From positions 186,001-250,000 of the forward strand of contig NZ_JASSVM010000002.1 in NCBI RefSeq assembly GCF_030541005.1: a DNA stretch of 64,000 nt, in the 5' to 3' direction. The DNA is from Marinobacter sp. SS5-14b (GTDB lineage Bacteria; Pseudomonadota; Gammaproteobacteria; Pseudomonadales; Oleiphilaceae). This document shows positions 49,338 through 59,761 of the stretch, one piece after another; positions within the stretch are counted from its first letter, which is position 1, and each line of letters begins with the position of its first letter. The position numbers and the translations under genes were made by a program. Under the pieces are notes generated by a model that had not been told where the DNA came from, made no database searches, and was given only the letters and a program-made list of their open reading frames with translations.

Positions 49338-51587
49338 TTACTCCGTTAACCGAAGAGCCAGACCCGAAGCCCGCACCACCTGCTGCCCTACGCTATCCTT
49401 GAACACCTGCGCATCGCCAGTAATCAGGCTGAACCAGTTTTTCGCGCGGGTAATACCGGTGTAGACAAGCTCTTTGGTGAGCACCGGGCTGAGGCGATCT
49501 GGTAACACCAAGCAGGTGTGGTTGAACTCCGAACCCTGGGATTTATGCACCGTCATGGCATACACCGTTTCCAGTTGCTGCAGACGGCTGGGGGAAATCC
49601 AGCGAATGCCGCCGGTGCTGTCACCGCTGGGGAAGGCTACCCGAAGGGTCTGTTTTGGCTCGCCGGATTCGGTTTTATCCCAAGGTACACTGAAGGTAAT
49701 CCCGATATCCCCGTTCATCAGGCCCAGGTTGTAGTCGTTGCCGGTGACCAGTACCGGCCGACCGGCATACCAGCCGTCGGTTTTGTCGATCAGCTTTTCT
49801 GCCAGCAACTGTTGGGCGATGCGCTGGTTCAAGCCTTCCACACCCCAGGGTCCTTTCCGTAACGCACACAGAACCTGGAAATCATTGAAGGCTTCCAGCA
49901 CCGCTACCGCGTGGGCATCCCAGGCTTCCCGCGGACTGTCTGCGGTTAAACCGGAGCTGTGGATAACTTCCAGGTAATGGCGATAGCCCACCGGCGCTGG
50001 CAGCGCTTTGCCATTCACCACCCGCCCCTGCCCGGCGTTGCGGAAACTCTCGGGAGTGCCGGTGATGGCGTGGCGGCAGATCAGCTCCAGCGTCTGCTCC
50101 GGGTCGGGTCTCGCTGTGTGGCCGTTCAGCCAGATCACATCATCAAACTCGGCGTCCCGAATCTGCTTGAGCACGGTGCCTGTCAGAGCGCTCGTATTAA
50201 CAGCTTCCGCTAACTGCCGGATACCGCTGTCCTGCCCGAAACGATAGCTCTTGCGCAGCATGGCCACGGCCTGATCCAAGGGCTGGCCGGAGTTATGCAC
50301 AAGATTGTCGGGTACCCGGGCGCCGGTGATGGCACCCAGCCAGATGGCGGTGTCCGGGGTGTAGTGGGCGTCGAAAGCCCGCTGGCACAGTTCGCCCAAT
50401 ACGGCGCCGGCATCCACCGAGGCCAGCTGGTCCTTGTCGCCCAGCAGGATCAGTTGTGCAGTGGCGGGCAGGGCGTCGAATACCGAGGCCATCAGGTCCA
50501 CATCCACCATGGAGGCTTCGTCGATCACCAGGATATCCACCAGCAGCGGGTTGTCCTGGTTGTGACGGAACTGGCGGGTGTCGGGCCGGCTGCCCAGTAA
50601 CCGGTGCAGGGTGGTGACCTTGGTGGGAATGTCGTCCAGTTGCACGGAGCCCGGTAAGTCTGCCAGTGGCAGTTTGCTGACGGCGCCGCCAATGGATTCG
50701 TTCAGGCGGGCGGCGGCCTTGCCGGTGGGCGCGGCCAGGCGGATACGGTACTTGCGCCCTGCCCGTTCCGGGCTTTCCCCGGCTACGGCCTGCAGGGCCG
50801 CCAGAAGATTCACAACGGTGGTGGTCTTGCCGGTACCCGGGCCGCCGGTGATCACCGCAAAGCGGTTGCGGGCCGCCAGGGCGCAGGCCAGTTTCTGGTA
50901 ATCCACCGGTTCGGTGGACCGGAACAGTTTGTTGAGGGCTGTGGATAAGGTTTGCGCGGCCACCGATTGAGGGTCTGCCAGCGGCGACGGCAAGGCCAGC
51001 CGTTGCTGGATACCCTCGGCAATACGCTGTTCGTAGCGCCAGAACCGGCGCAGGTACAACCGGCTGCCGTTCAGTACCAGCGGTGCCGGCACGGAGCCAT
51101 CGCTAACGGCGAAAGAGCCTTGCAGGGCCGCCAGGCAATCGGCCAGTTGCACCCGGGCCAGCAGATCCTGTGGATAAATCCCTTGCAGGTTGGCTACCTC
51201 GGATTCGGACAGACCGGCATGGGTCGGTTCTTCTGGCGGCAGCGCCAGGGTATGGCCGGCATCGGCCAGCAGCGTGGCCAGGTCGATGCACACGTGGCCC
51301 CGTCCCACCTGGTGGGAGGTTAGCGCGGCCAACAGCAGCACCAATGGTTGCGGGCTTTCACCCTGCTCTTCGCTGAGTTCCCGGATCAGCCGGGCAAAGC
51401 CGGTATCCAGCGGGCGAATCCAGCCGGCCTGTTGCCATTGCCCTAACAGGGTTTCGGTGTCGTTCAAGTTGGCCAGGTGATGGGAGTTATCCACAGGCTT
51501 GCGCGGTTCCGTTGCTGTTGTGTTCACCGGCGTGTCGTCCCCCAGGTCCAGGGCAAACTGGTTTTCGGTATGGCGGGTACGGCTCAT
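49338..51587 (-). CDS. recD: Exonuclease V alpha subunit RecD
   Basis: The 5'-3' helicase of RecBCD. The 749-residue protein is longer than E. coli RecD (608), with a larger N-terminal domain. Walker A GGPGTGKT is at residues 248-255, motif II LVIDEASMVD-like (VIDEASMVDV) at about 360, and the C-terminal AMTVHKSQGSEF and VYTGITRAK motifs are intact. Its ATG overlaps the recB stop (ATGA at 51584-51587). Four perfect DnaA boxes lie in the gene. Confidence 0.95.
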   Translation of the reverse strand: MSRTRHTENQFALDLGDDTPVNTTATEPRKPVDNSHHLANLNDTETLLGQWQQAGWIRPLDTGFARLIRELSEEQGESPQPLVLLLAALTSHQVGRGHVCIDLATLLADAGHTLALPPEEPTHAGLSESEVANLQGIYPQDLLARVQLADCLAALQGSFAVSDGSVPAPLVLNGSRLYLRRFWRYEQRIAEGIQQRLALPSPLADPQSVAAQTLSTALNKLFRSTEPVDYQKLACALAARNRFAVITGGPGTGKTTTVVNLLAALQAVAGESPERAGRKYRIRLAAPTGKAAARLNESIGGAVSKLPLADLPGSVQLDDIPTKVTTLHRLLGSRPDTRQFRHNQDNPLLVDILVIDEASMVDVDLMASVFDALPATAQLILLGDKDQLASVDAGAVLGELCQRAFDAHYTPDTAIWLGAITGARVPDNLVHNSGQPLDQAVAMLRKSYRFGQDSGIRQLAEAVNTSALTGTVLKQIRDAEFDDVIWLNGHTARPDPEQTLELICRHAITGTPESFRNAGQGRVVNGKALPAPVGYRHYLEVIHSSGLTADSPREAWDAHAVAVLEAFNDFQVLCALRKGPWGVEGLNQRIAQQLLAEKLIDKTDGWYAGRPVLVTGNDYNLGLMNGDIGITFSVPWDKTESGEPKQTLRVAFPSGDSTGGIRWISPSRLQQLETVYAMTVHKSQGSEFNHTCLVLPDRLSPVLTKELVYTGITRAKNWFSLITGDAQVFKDSVGQQVVRASGLALRLTE

Positions 51588-54500
51588 GCGGCCACCTCCC
51601 CGGAGACTGGCTCGCCATCGAACAGGGCATCCAGTTGTTCAATCAGCACTCTGGGGGGCTTGTCGGTAAACGCGCCGCCGCTGGCGGAATTCACCCCGCG
51701 CAGGAACAGGTACACTGCGCCACCGATGTGCTGGTCGTAGTCATAATCCGGCAGCCGGGCTTTCAGCAGCCGGTGCAGGGCCAGCAGGTAGAGCACGTAT
51801 TGCAGGTCGTAGCGCTTGTCCAGGATCGCCTGGCCCATGGCCTGGTCGGTGTAGGCGGCGTCCTCGCCCAAAACATTGGATTTGTAATCCAGCACGTAAT
51901 ACTGCCCCTTGTGTTCAAACACCAGGTCGATAAAGCCCTTGAGCATGCCGTTGAAGCGGTGGGTTTCGGCCCGGGGCCGGTCCGCGCCGTTCAGGGTGTG
52001 ACGGGTGACCAGCGCATCCAGCTGCCGGATGCTGACATTGCGGCTTTCAAACCAGAATTCCAGTTCCGGGCGCAGGCTTTCCAGTTGCGCCAGGCTGGCG
52101 CTTTGCTGCCTTTCCCGGTCCAGCTTCAGCGGTTTCCGGATCAGTGCCAGCAGCCACTGTTGCAGGGGTTCCACCCAGTCGCTCCAACCCCGGGTACCAC
52201 AACGGCGGGTGAGCTGTTCGTGCAGCAGCTCGGAGTTATCCACAACCCGCTGGAAGCCCTGGGCCGTGCACCATTCCAGTAATTCGTGCAGAAAGGTGCC
52301 GGGGCCGGCGCCTTTGGGGAAATGGTGATGGTTCCGTACGCTGGGCATGGCCGGCGCTTCGTCGGCTGGCTCCTGGGCGCTTTCTTCCAGCAGGTTCTGG
52401 GTCTGGGCGTCTTCCACCTCGCCGGTGAAGGTAACACCGGTGCCTGCCATGCCGGTGTATTCAATGCTGGAGTAACTGGCAATCCACCAGTCTTCCCTGG
52501 CTTCCCGGCTGGAGACCAGTGCCGGCCCCAGGGCTTCCGGGGCGGTTTCGGTGAATATCGTGCTTTCGGCTTCCGGCAGCGGGGTCATCCGGATTTCCGG
52601 GCGACCCTGGGCCAGGGTTGTCAGCGCCTGGCTGATGCCCTGCTCCGGTGATCCGGCCAGCACGTAGCCCAAACCGCTGTGCTGCCAGTTATCCACAGCC
52701 GCCGCGCCCACCCAGGTGGCAAACCGGGCCCGGGTCAGGGCCACGTAGAGTTTGCGAATGTCCTCGCCCAGGCGTTCCTGGTCGGCTTGTTCGATGTCTT
52801 CCGGCGTGGGGTCGAACACCGTTACCAGCTTGCGGGTGTCGTCGTGGTAGCGAACATACGCCTGCTTCTGGTTCTCTGCCCGGAAGGCGGTGCCGAAAGG
52901 CAGGAACACCAGCGGGTATTCCAGGCCCTTGGATTTGTGCACGGTAATCACCTTCACCAGCCCGGCGTCGCTTTCCAGGCGCAGGGTGCGGTGTTCGTCT
53001 TCTTCATCCGCCGCCCGCAGAATCTGGGTGAAGTGGTGCACCAGCGCGTGTTCGCCGTCCAGTTGCAGGCTGTCCTGCTGCAGCAGTTCGGCAATGTGCA
53101 GGATGTCAGTAAGCCTTCGCTCACCGTCGGGGCGTTGCAGCAAAAGGCCGGGCACCTCGAAGTCCATCAGAAAGCTGCGCAGCATCGGCAGCACGCCCTG
53201 GCTTTGCCACTGCTGCTGGTAGCCCTGAAAGCGCTCGATTTCCCTCTCCAACACCAGCTCGTCGGTCAGCAGCAAGTCCAGCGTCTGCCAGCTCTGGCCC
53301 AGGGTCGGTGTGGCCAGGGCGGTGCGGATGAAGGCCAGTTGCCGGGGCTCGGCGAAGGCCCGCAGCCAGCACAACACTTCCTTGGCTTCCTGGGAAGTCA
53401 GCACCGAATCCCGGTCTGACAGGTACACGCTCTTGATGCGCCGGCGCCCGAGGGCATCCCGCACCGCGGCCGCCTCGTTGCGGTTGTTCACCAGCACGGC
53501 GATGTCTTTGGGGGCCACCGGCTCCAGGTCGGCGGGGTTATCCGGCAGGGCAAAGCCGGCCTGTCCGGCCTGGCCCAGGGTCAGTAGCCGGGCAATTTCA
53601 CTGGCGCAGGTTTCGGCTATCTCGGTGGTGGCGGTGCCCTTGGCGAGCCCCTTCGGGTTGCCTTCCTTGTCGGATTCACCGGATTCGTGGGTCCAGAACA
53701 CCAGGCTGGGCTGGATGTCACCCTGCACCGCCCACAGGCGCCTGGTGCCGTTGGCATCCACGCCCTGGAACGGCAGCGGCGTGCTGTCGCCCTTACCGAA
53801 CAGGAAGGCGCCTTTGGCGCTGTGCTGGTCGCTGTGTTCAAACACCCGGTTGACGGCGCTCACCATGGATTCGGCGGAGCGGAAGTTCTTGCCCAGGGTG
53901 AAAGTGCGTGCCTGCACACCCAGCCGTGCCTGCAGGTAGGTGTAGATATCGGCACCCCGGAAGCCGTAGATGGCCTGCTTTGGATCACCGATCATCAGCA
54001 GGCAGGTGTCCGGGCTGTTGGCTTCCACGTTATAGACCCGGTTGAAGATGCGGTACTGCACCGGGTCGGTGTCCTGGAATTCGTCAATCAGCGCCACCGG
54101 GAACTGCCGGCGGATGGTGGCCGCCAGCTGGTCGCCCCGGGGCCCGTGCAGGGCGTCGTCCAGGCGGGTGAGCAGGTCGTCAAAGCCCATTTCCGAACGT
54201 TGCTGTTTTTCCGCTTCCAGGCGCGCGGCAATCCAGTGGCTGGCGTGGCGCAGGATGTCAGACTTGGCGCTGGGCTGGTTCTGGCCGAATGCCATCAAGG
54301 CTTCGATGGCGTCGAAGGCCGGGTGATGGGGGCCGGGCTCGTCCCCTTTCAGGATGTTATCCAGGCCTTCGGGGGTCTGGTTCTTGTAACCGGCGGCGCT
54401 GTCCAGTTTCTCCGGCAGCAGTTCGTCGGAATCGGCCCAGGCCAGCAGGTTGTCCCAGACCTTGATCATGGCGTTCTTGCTGCCGCCGTGCAGGCGCTTG

Positions 54501-55306
54501 GCTTTGTGCAGGTGGTTCAACAGGTCGGTGACTTCCTGCTGCCACTGGGCCCAGGGGTGGGCTTTCAGTTCATTGGCCCGTGCCTGCCGTTCGCTGACCA
54601 CCTGGTTGATGGCCTGGTGCACGTTCTCTGGCGGTGTGCCCAGGGCGTCCGGATCGTCGATCAGGTTGCGCACCGCCTTGCGCAGGTCGGTGGGGGTTTT
54701 CCAGTGGCTGAGGGCTTCGTCCATCAGGGCCGGCGGCAGCGGATAGACAAAGGTGCGCCAGTAATCCCGGGCCACGTCTTCCAGCAGTTCGCTCTGGTCG
54801 GTGGCCAGGGTGAGTTTGAACAGGCTGCCGCTGTCGAAGGCGTGTTCGCTGAGCATGCGGTTACACCAGCCGTGGATGGTGGACACCGCAGCTTCGTCCA
54901 TCCATTCGGCGGCCAGCAGCAGTTTCTTGCGGCAGTCGGGCCAGCTGGCCGGGTCCGGATAGCTGTCATCCCGCAGCTTGTGGATAAGTGCGGTTTCCGG
55001 GGTGGGTTCCAGGCTGTCGGCGGCATCGGAAAACACCTCCGCTGCCTGGGTCAGCCGGGTGCGGATGCGGTCCCGAAGCTCCTTGGTGGCGGCGTCGGTA
55101 AAGGTCACCACCAGCAGGTTGGGGGGTAGCAGGTTCTGCAGCGGGCTGTCTTCGTCCTGGCCATGGCCGAGCACCAGGCGCACATACAGGATGGCAATGG
55201 TGAAGGTTTTACCGGTGCCGGCACTGGCCTCGATCAGCGCACTGCCGTTCAGGGGCAGCGCCAGCGGGTCCAGGTTCGGGTTGCGGTTAGGGGTTGTCTG
55301 ATTCAT
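51584..55306 (-). CDS. recB: Exonuclease V beta subunit RecB
   Basis: The 3'-5' helicase and nuclease of RecBCD. The ATG at 55304-55306 (MNQTTPNRN) gives 1240 residues and overlaps the recC stop by four bases; a longer frame exists but runs into recC. Walker A ASAGTGKT is at 27-34, UvrD-type motifs follow (LIDEFQDTDP, GDPKQAIYGFRGADI, TVHKSKGLEYP), and the C-terminal nuclease domain has GFIDLVFE and VLDYKSN with the catalytic D...DYK residues. Three perfect DnaA boxes are inside. Confidence 0.96.
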   Translation of the reverse strand: MNQTTPNRNPNLDPLALPLNGSALIEASAGTGKTFTIAILYVRLVLGHGQDEDSPLQNLLPPNLLVVTFTDAATKELRDRIRTRLTQAAEVFSDAADSLEPTPETALIHKLRDDSYPDPASWPDCRKKLLLAAEWMDEAAVSTIHGWCNRMLSEHAFDSGSLFKLTLATDQSELLEDVARDYWRTFVYPLPPALMDEALSHWKTPTDLRKAVRNLIDDPDALGTPPENVHQAINQVVSERQARANELKAHPWAQWQQEVTDLLNHLHKAKRLHGGSKNAMIKVWDNLLAWADSDELLPEKLDSAAGYKNQTPEGLDNILKGDEPGPHHPAFDAIEALMAFGQNQPSAKSDILRHASHWIAARLEAEKQQRSEMGFDDLLTRLDDALHGPRGDQLAATIRRQFPVALIDEFQDTDPVQYRIFNRVYNVEANSPDTCLLMIGDPKQAIYGFRGADIYTYLQARLGVQARTFTLGKNFRSAESMVSAVNRVFEHSDQHSAKGAFLFGKGDSTPLPFQGVDANGTRRLWAVQGDIQPSLVFWTHESGESDKEGNPKGLAKGTATTEIAETCASEIARLLTLGQAGQAGFALPDNPADLEPVAPKDIAVLVNNRNEAAAVRDALGRRRIKSVYLSDRDSVLTSQEAKEVLCWLRAFAEPRQLAFIRTALATPTLGQSWQTLDLLLTDELVLEREIERFQGYQQQWQSQGVLPMLRSFLMDFEVPGLLLQRPDGERRLTDILHIAELLQQDSLQLDGEHALVHHFTQILRAADEEDEHRTLRLESDAGLVKVITVHKSKGLEYPLVFLPFGTAFRAENQKQAYVRYHDDTRKLVTVFDPTPEDIEQADQERLGEDIRKLYVALTRARFATWVGAAAVDNWQHSGLGYVLAGSPEQGISQALTTLAQGRPEIRMTPLPEAESTIFTETAPEALGPALVSSREAREDWWIASYSSIEYTGMAGTGVTFTGEVEDAQTQNLLEESAQEPADEAPAMPSVRNHHHFPKGAGPGTFLHELLEWCTAQGFQRVVDNSELLHEQLTRRCGTRGWSDWVEPLQQWLLALIRKPLKLDRERQQSASLAQLESLRPELEFWFESRNVSIRQLDALVTRHTLNGADRPRAETHRFNGMLKGFIDLVFEHKGQYYVLDYKSNVLGEDAAYTDQAMGQAILDKRYDLQYVLYLLALHRLLKARLPDYDYDQHIGGAVYLFLRGVNSASGGAFTDKPPRVLIEQLDALFDGEPVSGEVAA

Positions 55307-58300
55307 GCCTGCTCCTCCTGGTAACCCACCTGCTCGGCGGCTGATTTGCCCTGCTCCGCTTCCCACAGAGGCACGTAAAGCTGGTGCAGCAAGGCTTCGA
55401 ACTCGCCGCTGGCTATAAGCGCCACGGGGCTTTCAAAGGCGCCGCGCAGGTAGCCGGTATCCCGTTCCAGGGCGGTGGTGTAGGCCTGTTCCGCTTCACT
55501 GATGGCGCGCTCGTGGTCACCCACGTATTTCTTGCCGCCGTAGAAACTGGTGATCCAGGCAAAGCCGGCTTCGCAGTGAATGGGCAGGGCCCGGGTGGTG
55601 GCGTCCATCCAGCGGCCGAGAACGGCTTCGAAGTGTTTTTGTGCCTGTTCGGGTGCCATCACCGGGAAGTGGAATTTTCGGCCTTCTTCCTTACCCAGAA
55701 TCAGGGTTTCAAAGGGCTGGCCACTGAGCTGCCCGGCCAGGTGAATCAGCCAGTCCCGCAGCAGGTTGGCGTAGCGCACTTTCTTGCCATTGCCTGAACT
55801 GCTCAGAAGGCCGGAGCTGGCGATGACCAGCCGGCACAATTGCCCTTGTGGATTGCAGCGCAGGTTGTCGATCAGGTCCGCCACTTCCGCCGAACCGAGG
55901 TCACTCGTGTGGCGAAACTCGAAGGGTAAAGGCTCGGCCACCACTTCCGGCCATTCGGCCAGGGCACCGCGATAGCGTTCGAACAGGTCCGGCAGCCGGC
56001 CGGCCAGTTCCGTGCGCAGGCGGTGTTCGGTGACGCCCATACCCAGGTCGCCCCGCCGGGCCATGCGGTCGAGTGTCGTTTCGAGCCGCTGGTACAGTTC
56101 TTCCTCGCTGGCGGCTTTAACGACACCTTCCTGAATCAGTTCGTTATCCAGTCGCCAGCGGTCCAGGCCGCTCAGGTCGAAGTTTTCGTTGTCGGTGTCT
56201 TCGTCTTCCACCTCTTCAAAGCGCACCTGCAGCCGGCGTTGGTAGAAGGTGTCGATGGGCTTTTTCAGGAAGTTTGCCAACTCGTTCAGACTGATAGGTT
56301 CTTCCGGCGCCTGATACGGCAGGGCTTGCCGGCTCTGCTCCGAGTTATCCACACCGTGGGCGCTGCGCCACTCCCGTTCGTAGGTAAACAGGCCGCGGGC
56401 CTGCAGTATTTCGGCCAGCGGTTTGGGCTGGGCGTCTTCGCCTTCGCCCAGGCCATTGGCTTTCGGGAAGTAGTCCCGGCTGAAGGGTTGTAACGGGTGT
56501 TGGGTGGTCAGGGCTTCGGTCACCGCAAGTTCCGGTTGCCCCGGCACGGCCCACAGGCTGTCCAGGTGATCCTGCAACTGGCCGATCAAGACTGAGGGTG
56601 GCCGCTCGGAATCGTCCTTGATGCTGCGCCCCACCCAGCTGATGTACAGCTGTTCCCGGGCGGACAGCAGGGCTTCCAGGAACAGGTAGCGGTCGTCTTC
56701 CCGGCGGGAACGGTCGCCGGGGCGATAGTCCTGGGCCATCAGGTCGAAATCCACCGGCGGCCGGGAGCGGGGGTAATCGCCGTCGTTCATCCCCAGCAGG
56801 CACACCTTGCGGAATGGAATGGCCCGCATGGGCATCAGGGTCGCGAAGTTCACCTTGCCGGCCAGGAAGCGCTGGTTCAGGCCGCCTTCGTCCAGGCCCT
56901 GCAGCAGCACATCCTTGACGATGTTCAGGGGCAGCGGCTGGTGATCAAGGCCTGCGGCGAGGGCATCTTCCAGCCATTGCTCGAGCTGGCGGCGGAAGCG
57001 GTTCAGCAACAGCAGGTCCTGGCCTTCCACCTTGTGGAAAAACTGCTCGAGCATGGCGGAGAACAGGGCTTCCCATTCACCGGGCGTGCGGGTGGCTTGC
57101 AGGGCCTGCCACAGGGTTTCCAGCTGGTGTACGAACTCGCCCAGGCGCCCGGCCAGGCTGGCTTGCAGGCCGCCGATTTCGCCATAGGGCTCAACCCCGC
57201 CCCAGGGCTCGTCATCGCCCATACCGTAACCCAGCAGCATGGACCGCAGGCCAGACTGCCAGGTGTTGCGATCCAGCTCCGCCGGCAGGTCCAGGCTTTC
57301 CCGGTGCTGGCCGTGCAGGCCCCAGCGGATGTTGGCGCCTTCCACCCAGCGCCGGGCCAGGGGAATCTCGTCTTCACTGATATCAAAGCGGTCGCGAATG
57401 CCGGGCACTTCCAGCAGGCTGATGATCTCGCTCACGCCAAAGCGGCTGCGGGGCAGCGACATCAGGGTTTCCAGGGCAATCAGCACCGGCTCGTGGTGGC
57501 GCTGGCCCTGGTCGGAAATGGTGAACGGAATGTGGCGTTTGCGGCCCGGCGAATAGCGGCCGAACACCGCCTGGATGTGCGGCGCATACACATTAATATC
57601 AGGCACCATCACAATCACATCCCGGGGCCGCAGCGTGGGGTCGGCATTGAACGCGGCCAGCAGTTGGTCGTGCAGGATTTCCACCTCCCGCTGGGGGCCG
57701 TGGGCGTCATGGAATACCACGGAATGGTCGCGGGCCAGATTTACCGTGCGCTGCTGTTGGCGGATTTCCTGCAGTGGCGTCAGGTTGTGGATATCGTTCT
57801 GCAGCTGGTGCAGCAGGCAGGGGTTATCCACATCGCCATGGTCGGTGAAGATGTCGATCTTCTGGCCCGGAGTCTGAAAGCTGGCGCGGTAATCGTCCGG
57901 GTTGTCGAACTCGTCCAGCAGGCGGATGTAGTCCCGGCCCTGCTTGCCCCAGGCGGCCAGGAGCGGATTGGCGTGCTGGTGCAGCTGGTCCGGATCGTCA
58001 ATCTGTGACAGCACCGGGTGTGCGGCGCCCCGCTTGCGCTCGGCTTTCAGCAGTTCCCGGTCGCTGATGATATCAGCCCAGTAGAACTGGCAGGGGTTGT
58101 GCACGCACAACACCACCTGGCTAAAGCGGCTCAATACGTACAAAGCTTCGAGTGCCTGACGGGGTAGTGACGATACCCCGAACACCACAATGCGTTTGGG
58201 CAGGCGCCCCGGATTGGCTGGCTCGCTGATGCGCTGGCCCTGCTCCATAAAGCGGGTGTGAATCTGCGAACGGCTGGTGTGGGCCTCGCTGCCTACGTCT

Positions 58301-58896
58301 TCTACCAGCTTGCGCCAGAGTAACGGCTGCCAGAGGGTTTCCGGGTCCAGGGCCTTTTCTTCGCCCCGGGCGGTGATCACCACATCCTTGCCCTGCTCCC
58401 AGGCCGCCAGCCAGTCGGCGCGGAACACCTGGTACTGGTCGAACAGATCCGCCACTTTTTCGGCCAGCTGGAAGTTACGCAGGTCGGTATCGCTGCCGTC
58501 CAGGAATCGCGCCAGGGGCGTGAAGGCCTCATCCTGTCCCACCAGCTCCGGCAACAACCGGTACAGCCGCCATACCAGACGGCGCTTGTCGAAGGGGGAT
58601 TGCTCCGGCACTTCGCCGTCCGGCAACACCGCCCGGTAGGCCTGCCAGATAAAGCGCGCGGGAAACAGGAAATCCATGCCGGCAGCAATGCCTAAGCCGC
58701 CTTCCACACCATCGTCGGTGCGCTTCTCCGCCAGTGCCAGCTTCAGCCACTGGGCAATGCCGTTACTCTGCACCAGGAAGGTCTCGCTCTGCAGCGGCGG
58801 CATAGGGTTCTGCCGGCAGATATAGACCACGGCGCGGCGCAGGTCTTCCAGGTGGTTGGCGTGGATGGCGTGAAAGCCGGGTTCAATGGCGGCCAT
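55303..58896 (-). CDS. recC: Exonuclease V gamma subunit RecC
   Basis: Chi-scanning subunit that splits the two strands and contains inactivated helicase and nuclease folds. The 1197-residue product (E. coli 1122) starts MAAIEPGFHAIHANHLEDL, and has typical blocks SNGIAQWLKLALAEK, FGVSSLPRQALEAL and FATLMPMRAIPFRKVCLLGMNDGDYPR (abbreviated: VCLLGMNDGDYPR). First gene of recC-recB-recD, all linked by ATGA overlaps. Two perfect DnaA boxes are inside. No ptrA lies between recC and recB, unlike in E. coli. Confidence 0.96.
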   Translation of the reverse strand: MAAIEPGFHAIHANHLEDLRRAVVYICRQNPMPPLQSETFLVQSNGIAQWLKLALAEKRTDDGVEGGLGIAAGMDFLFPARFIWQAYRAVLPDGEVPEQSPFDKRRLVWRLYRLLPELVGQDEAFTPLARFLDGSDTDLRNFQLAEKVADLFDQYQVFRADWLAAWEQGKDVVITARGEEKALDPETLWQPLLWRKLVEDVGSEAHTSRSQIHTRFMEQGQRISEPANPGRLPKRIVVFGVSSLPRQALEALYVLSRFSQVVLCVHNPCQFYWADIISDRELLKAERKRGAAHPVLSQIDDPDQLHQHANPLLAAWGKQGRDYIRLLDEFDNPDDYRASFQTPGQKIDIFTDHGDVDNPCLLHQLQNDIHNLTPLQEIRQQQRTVNLARDHSVVFHDAHGPQREVEILHDQLLAAFNADPTLRPRDVIVMVPDINVYAPHIQAVFGRYSPGRKRHIPFTISDQGQRHHEPVLIALETLMSLPRSRFGVSEIISLLEVPGIRDRFDISEDEIPLARRWVEGANIRWGLHGQHRESLDLPAELDRNTWQSGLRSMLLGYGMGDDEPWGGVEPYGEIGGLQASLAGRLGEFVHQLETLWQALQATRTPGEWEALFSAMLEQFFHKVEGQDLLLLNRFRRQLEQWLEDALAAGLDHQPLPLNIVKDVLLQGLDEGGLNQRFLAGKVNFATLMPMRAIPFRKVCLLGMNDGDYPRSRPPVDFDLMAQDYRPGDRSRREDDRYLFLEALLSAREQLYISWVGRSIKDDSERPPSVLIGQLQDHLDSLWAVPGQPELAVTEALTTQHPLQPFSRDYFPKANGLGEGEDAQPKPLAEILQARGLFTYEREWRSAHGVDNSEQSRQALPYQAPEEPISLNELANFLKKPIDTFYQRRLQVRFEEVEDEDTDNENFDLSGLDRWRLDNELIQEGVVKAASEEELYQRLETTLDRMARRGDLGMGVTEHRLRTELAGRLPDLFERYRGALAEWPEVVAEPLPFEFRHTSDLGSAEVADLIDNLRCNPQGQLCRLVIASSGLLSSSGNGKKVRYANLLRDWLIHLAGQLSGQPFETLILGKEEGRKFHFPVMAPEQAQKHFEAVLGRWMDATTRALPIHCEAGFAWITSFYGGKKYVGDHERAISEAEQAYTTALERDTGYLRGAFESPVALIASGEFEALLHQLYVPLWEAEQGKSAAEQVGYQEEQA

Positions 58897-59031
58897 GGGT
58901 GTCCTTAGCTGCGGAATTCGCTGGAATTGATGGCAAACAGCTTACCTTAAGCGCTCCCGGATTCGCAGAGGGTGCGCCAGGTTGCAGAACAAAGGATACC
59001 TGTGACTTGCGACAAAGAAGGTCGCGTTTGG

Positions 59032-59253
59032 TCAGCGCACCAGGTCGAGCAGCATTTGCCGCACCCGGGTGCTGGATTCCGCATCCAGGCAGGTCAGGTC
59101 TTCCACGTGCAGCTGGTGGCTTTGCAGAAGCCGGTACAGGGAGTCGGCCGAGATCGAGATGGAAACCTGCGTGTTGTCAGGCGCAGCGGACCAGTTCACA
59201 TGCTGGTAGTGGTTGGTCTGGGCCAGATTCGGGTTTAAGAGCGCCATTCCCAT
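59032..59253 (-). CDS. Small hypothetical protein in the Fur-box operon
   Basis: A 73-residue protein (MGMALLNPNLAQTNHY...), with a GGAGG site just before the ATG at 59251-59253; a second ATG two codons in is also possible. The sequence has no membrane segment and ends with a helical, leucine-rich stretch (LYRLLQSHQLHVEDLTCLD). I do not recognise the family. It is 14 bases behind the cysteine-rich gene and likely shares its transcript and iron control. Confidence 0.6.
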   Translation of the reverse strand: MGMALLNPNLAQTNHYQHVNWSAAPDNTQVSISISADSLYRLLQSHQLHVEDLTCLDAESSTRVRQMLLDLVR

Positions 59254-59267
59254 AGAGCCTCCGAAGT

Positions 59268-59738
59268 TCAGTGCGCCGCCATAGCGGTTTGCGGTGTGGG
59301 GTAGGATGCGGGAATGTCTGGCCAGTTCAGGTACTCCGAGAAAAAGTCGGCCTGGCGTGGGGTATCGAGTAGCACTTCGATGCATTCATCAGTACTGCAA
59401 CAGCCGCTGGGGCTACCATGGCAGGGCTCGGCCGATTGCAGACTTTCCAGGGCGCTGAACAGTACGTAGTCTGCGGCGGTATGGTCGCCCCGGTCGTGCA
59501 GGGCACGGCACACCAGAATGGCGGCCAGCGTCAGCTCCACATGCATGCAATCCGGGTGGTCAGCCCGCGCCAGACAGGCCAGGTCAAAGGCGCTGCCGGT
59601 GGCGGCAATCATCTTTTCGGTATCCTGGTTCTCGCAGAAGGTGAAGGCGTATTCCATCCAGAACAGCCATAACTCGTTCTGTTCATTGAGGGAAAGACGG
59701 GCAAACATCCGGCGGTGGCGTGGGCAGAGAAATTTCAT
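59268..59738 (-). CDS. Cysteine-rich hypothetical protein under probable Fur control
   Basis: A 156-residue soluble protein (MKFLCPRHRRMFARLSLNEQ first). It has nine cysteines (5, 35, 55, 64, 77, 106, 113, 114, 119) and several histidines, including CPRHRR at the N-terminus and a PCHGSPSGCCSTDEC cluster at 105-119, which suggests metal or Fe-S binding. The helical middle looks TPR-like in spacing. The ATG at 59736-59738 has a GGAGG-type site, and a Fur box lies 24 bases upstream. I do not recognise a named family. The Fur box argues for a role in iron limitation. Confidence 0.75.
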   Translation of the reverse strand: MKFLCPRHRRMFARLSLNEQNELWLFWMEYAFTFCENQDTEKMIAATGSAFDLACLARADHPDCMHVELTLAAILVCRALHDRGDHTAADYVLFSALESLQSAEPCHGSPSGCCSTDECIEVLLDTPRQADFFSEYLNWPDIPASYPTPQTAMAAH

Positions 59739-59761
59739 GGCGTCCTCCTTGTCGTGATGCA

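Noticed and set aside
49036..49464. Small open frames through the 49.2 kb inverted repeat
   Set aside because: They translate the repeat itself and parts of neighbouring genes; typical spurious calls on repeat elements.
53687..55129. 480-codon plus-strand open frame opposite recB
   Set aside because: Antisense shadow of recB, which has all expected motifs; low-complexity composition rich in Gly, Val and Gln.
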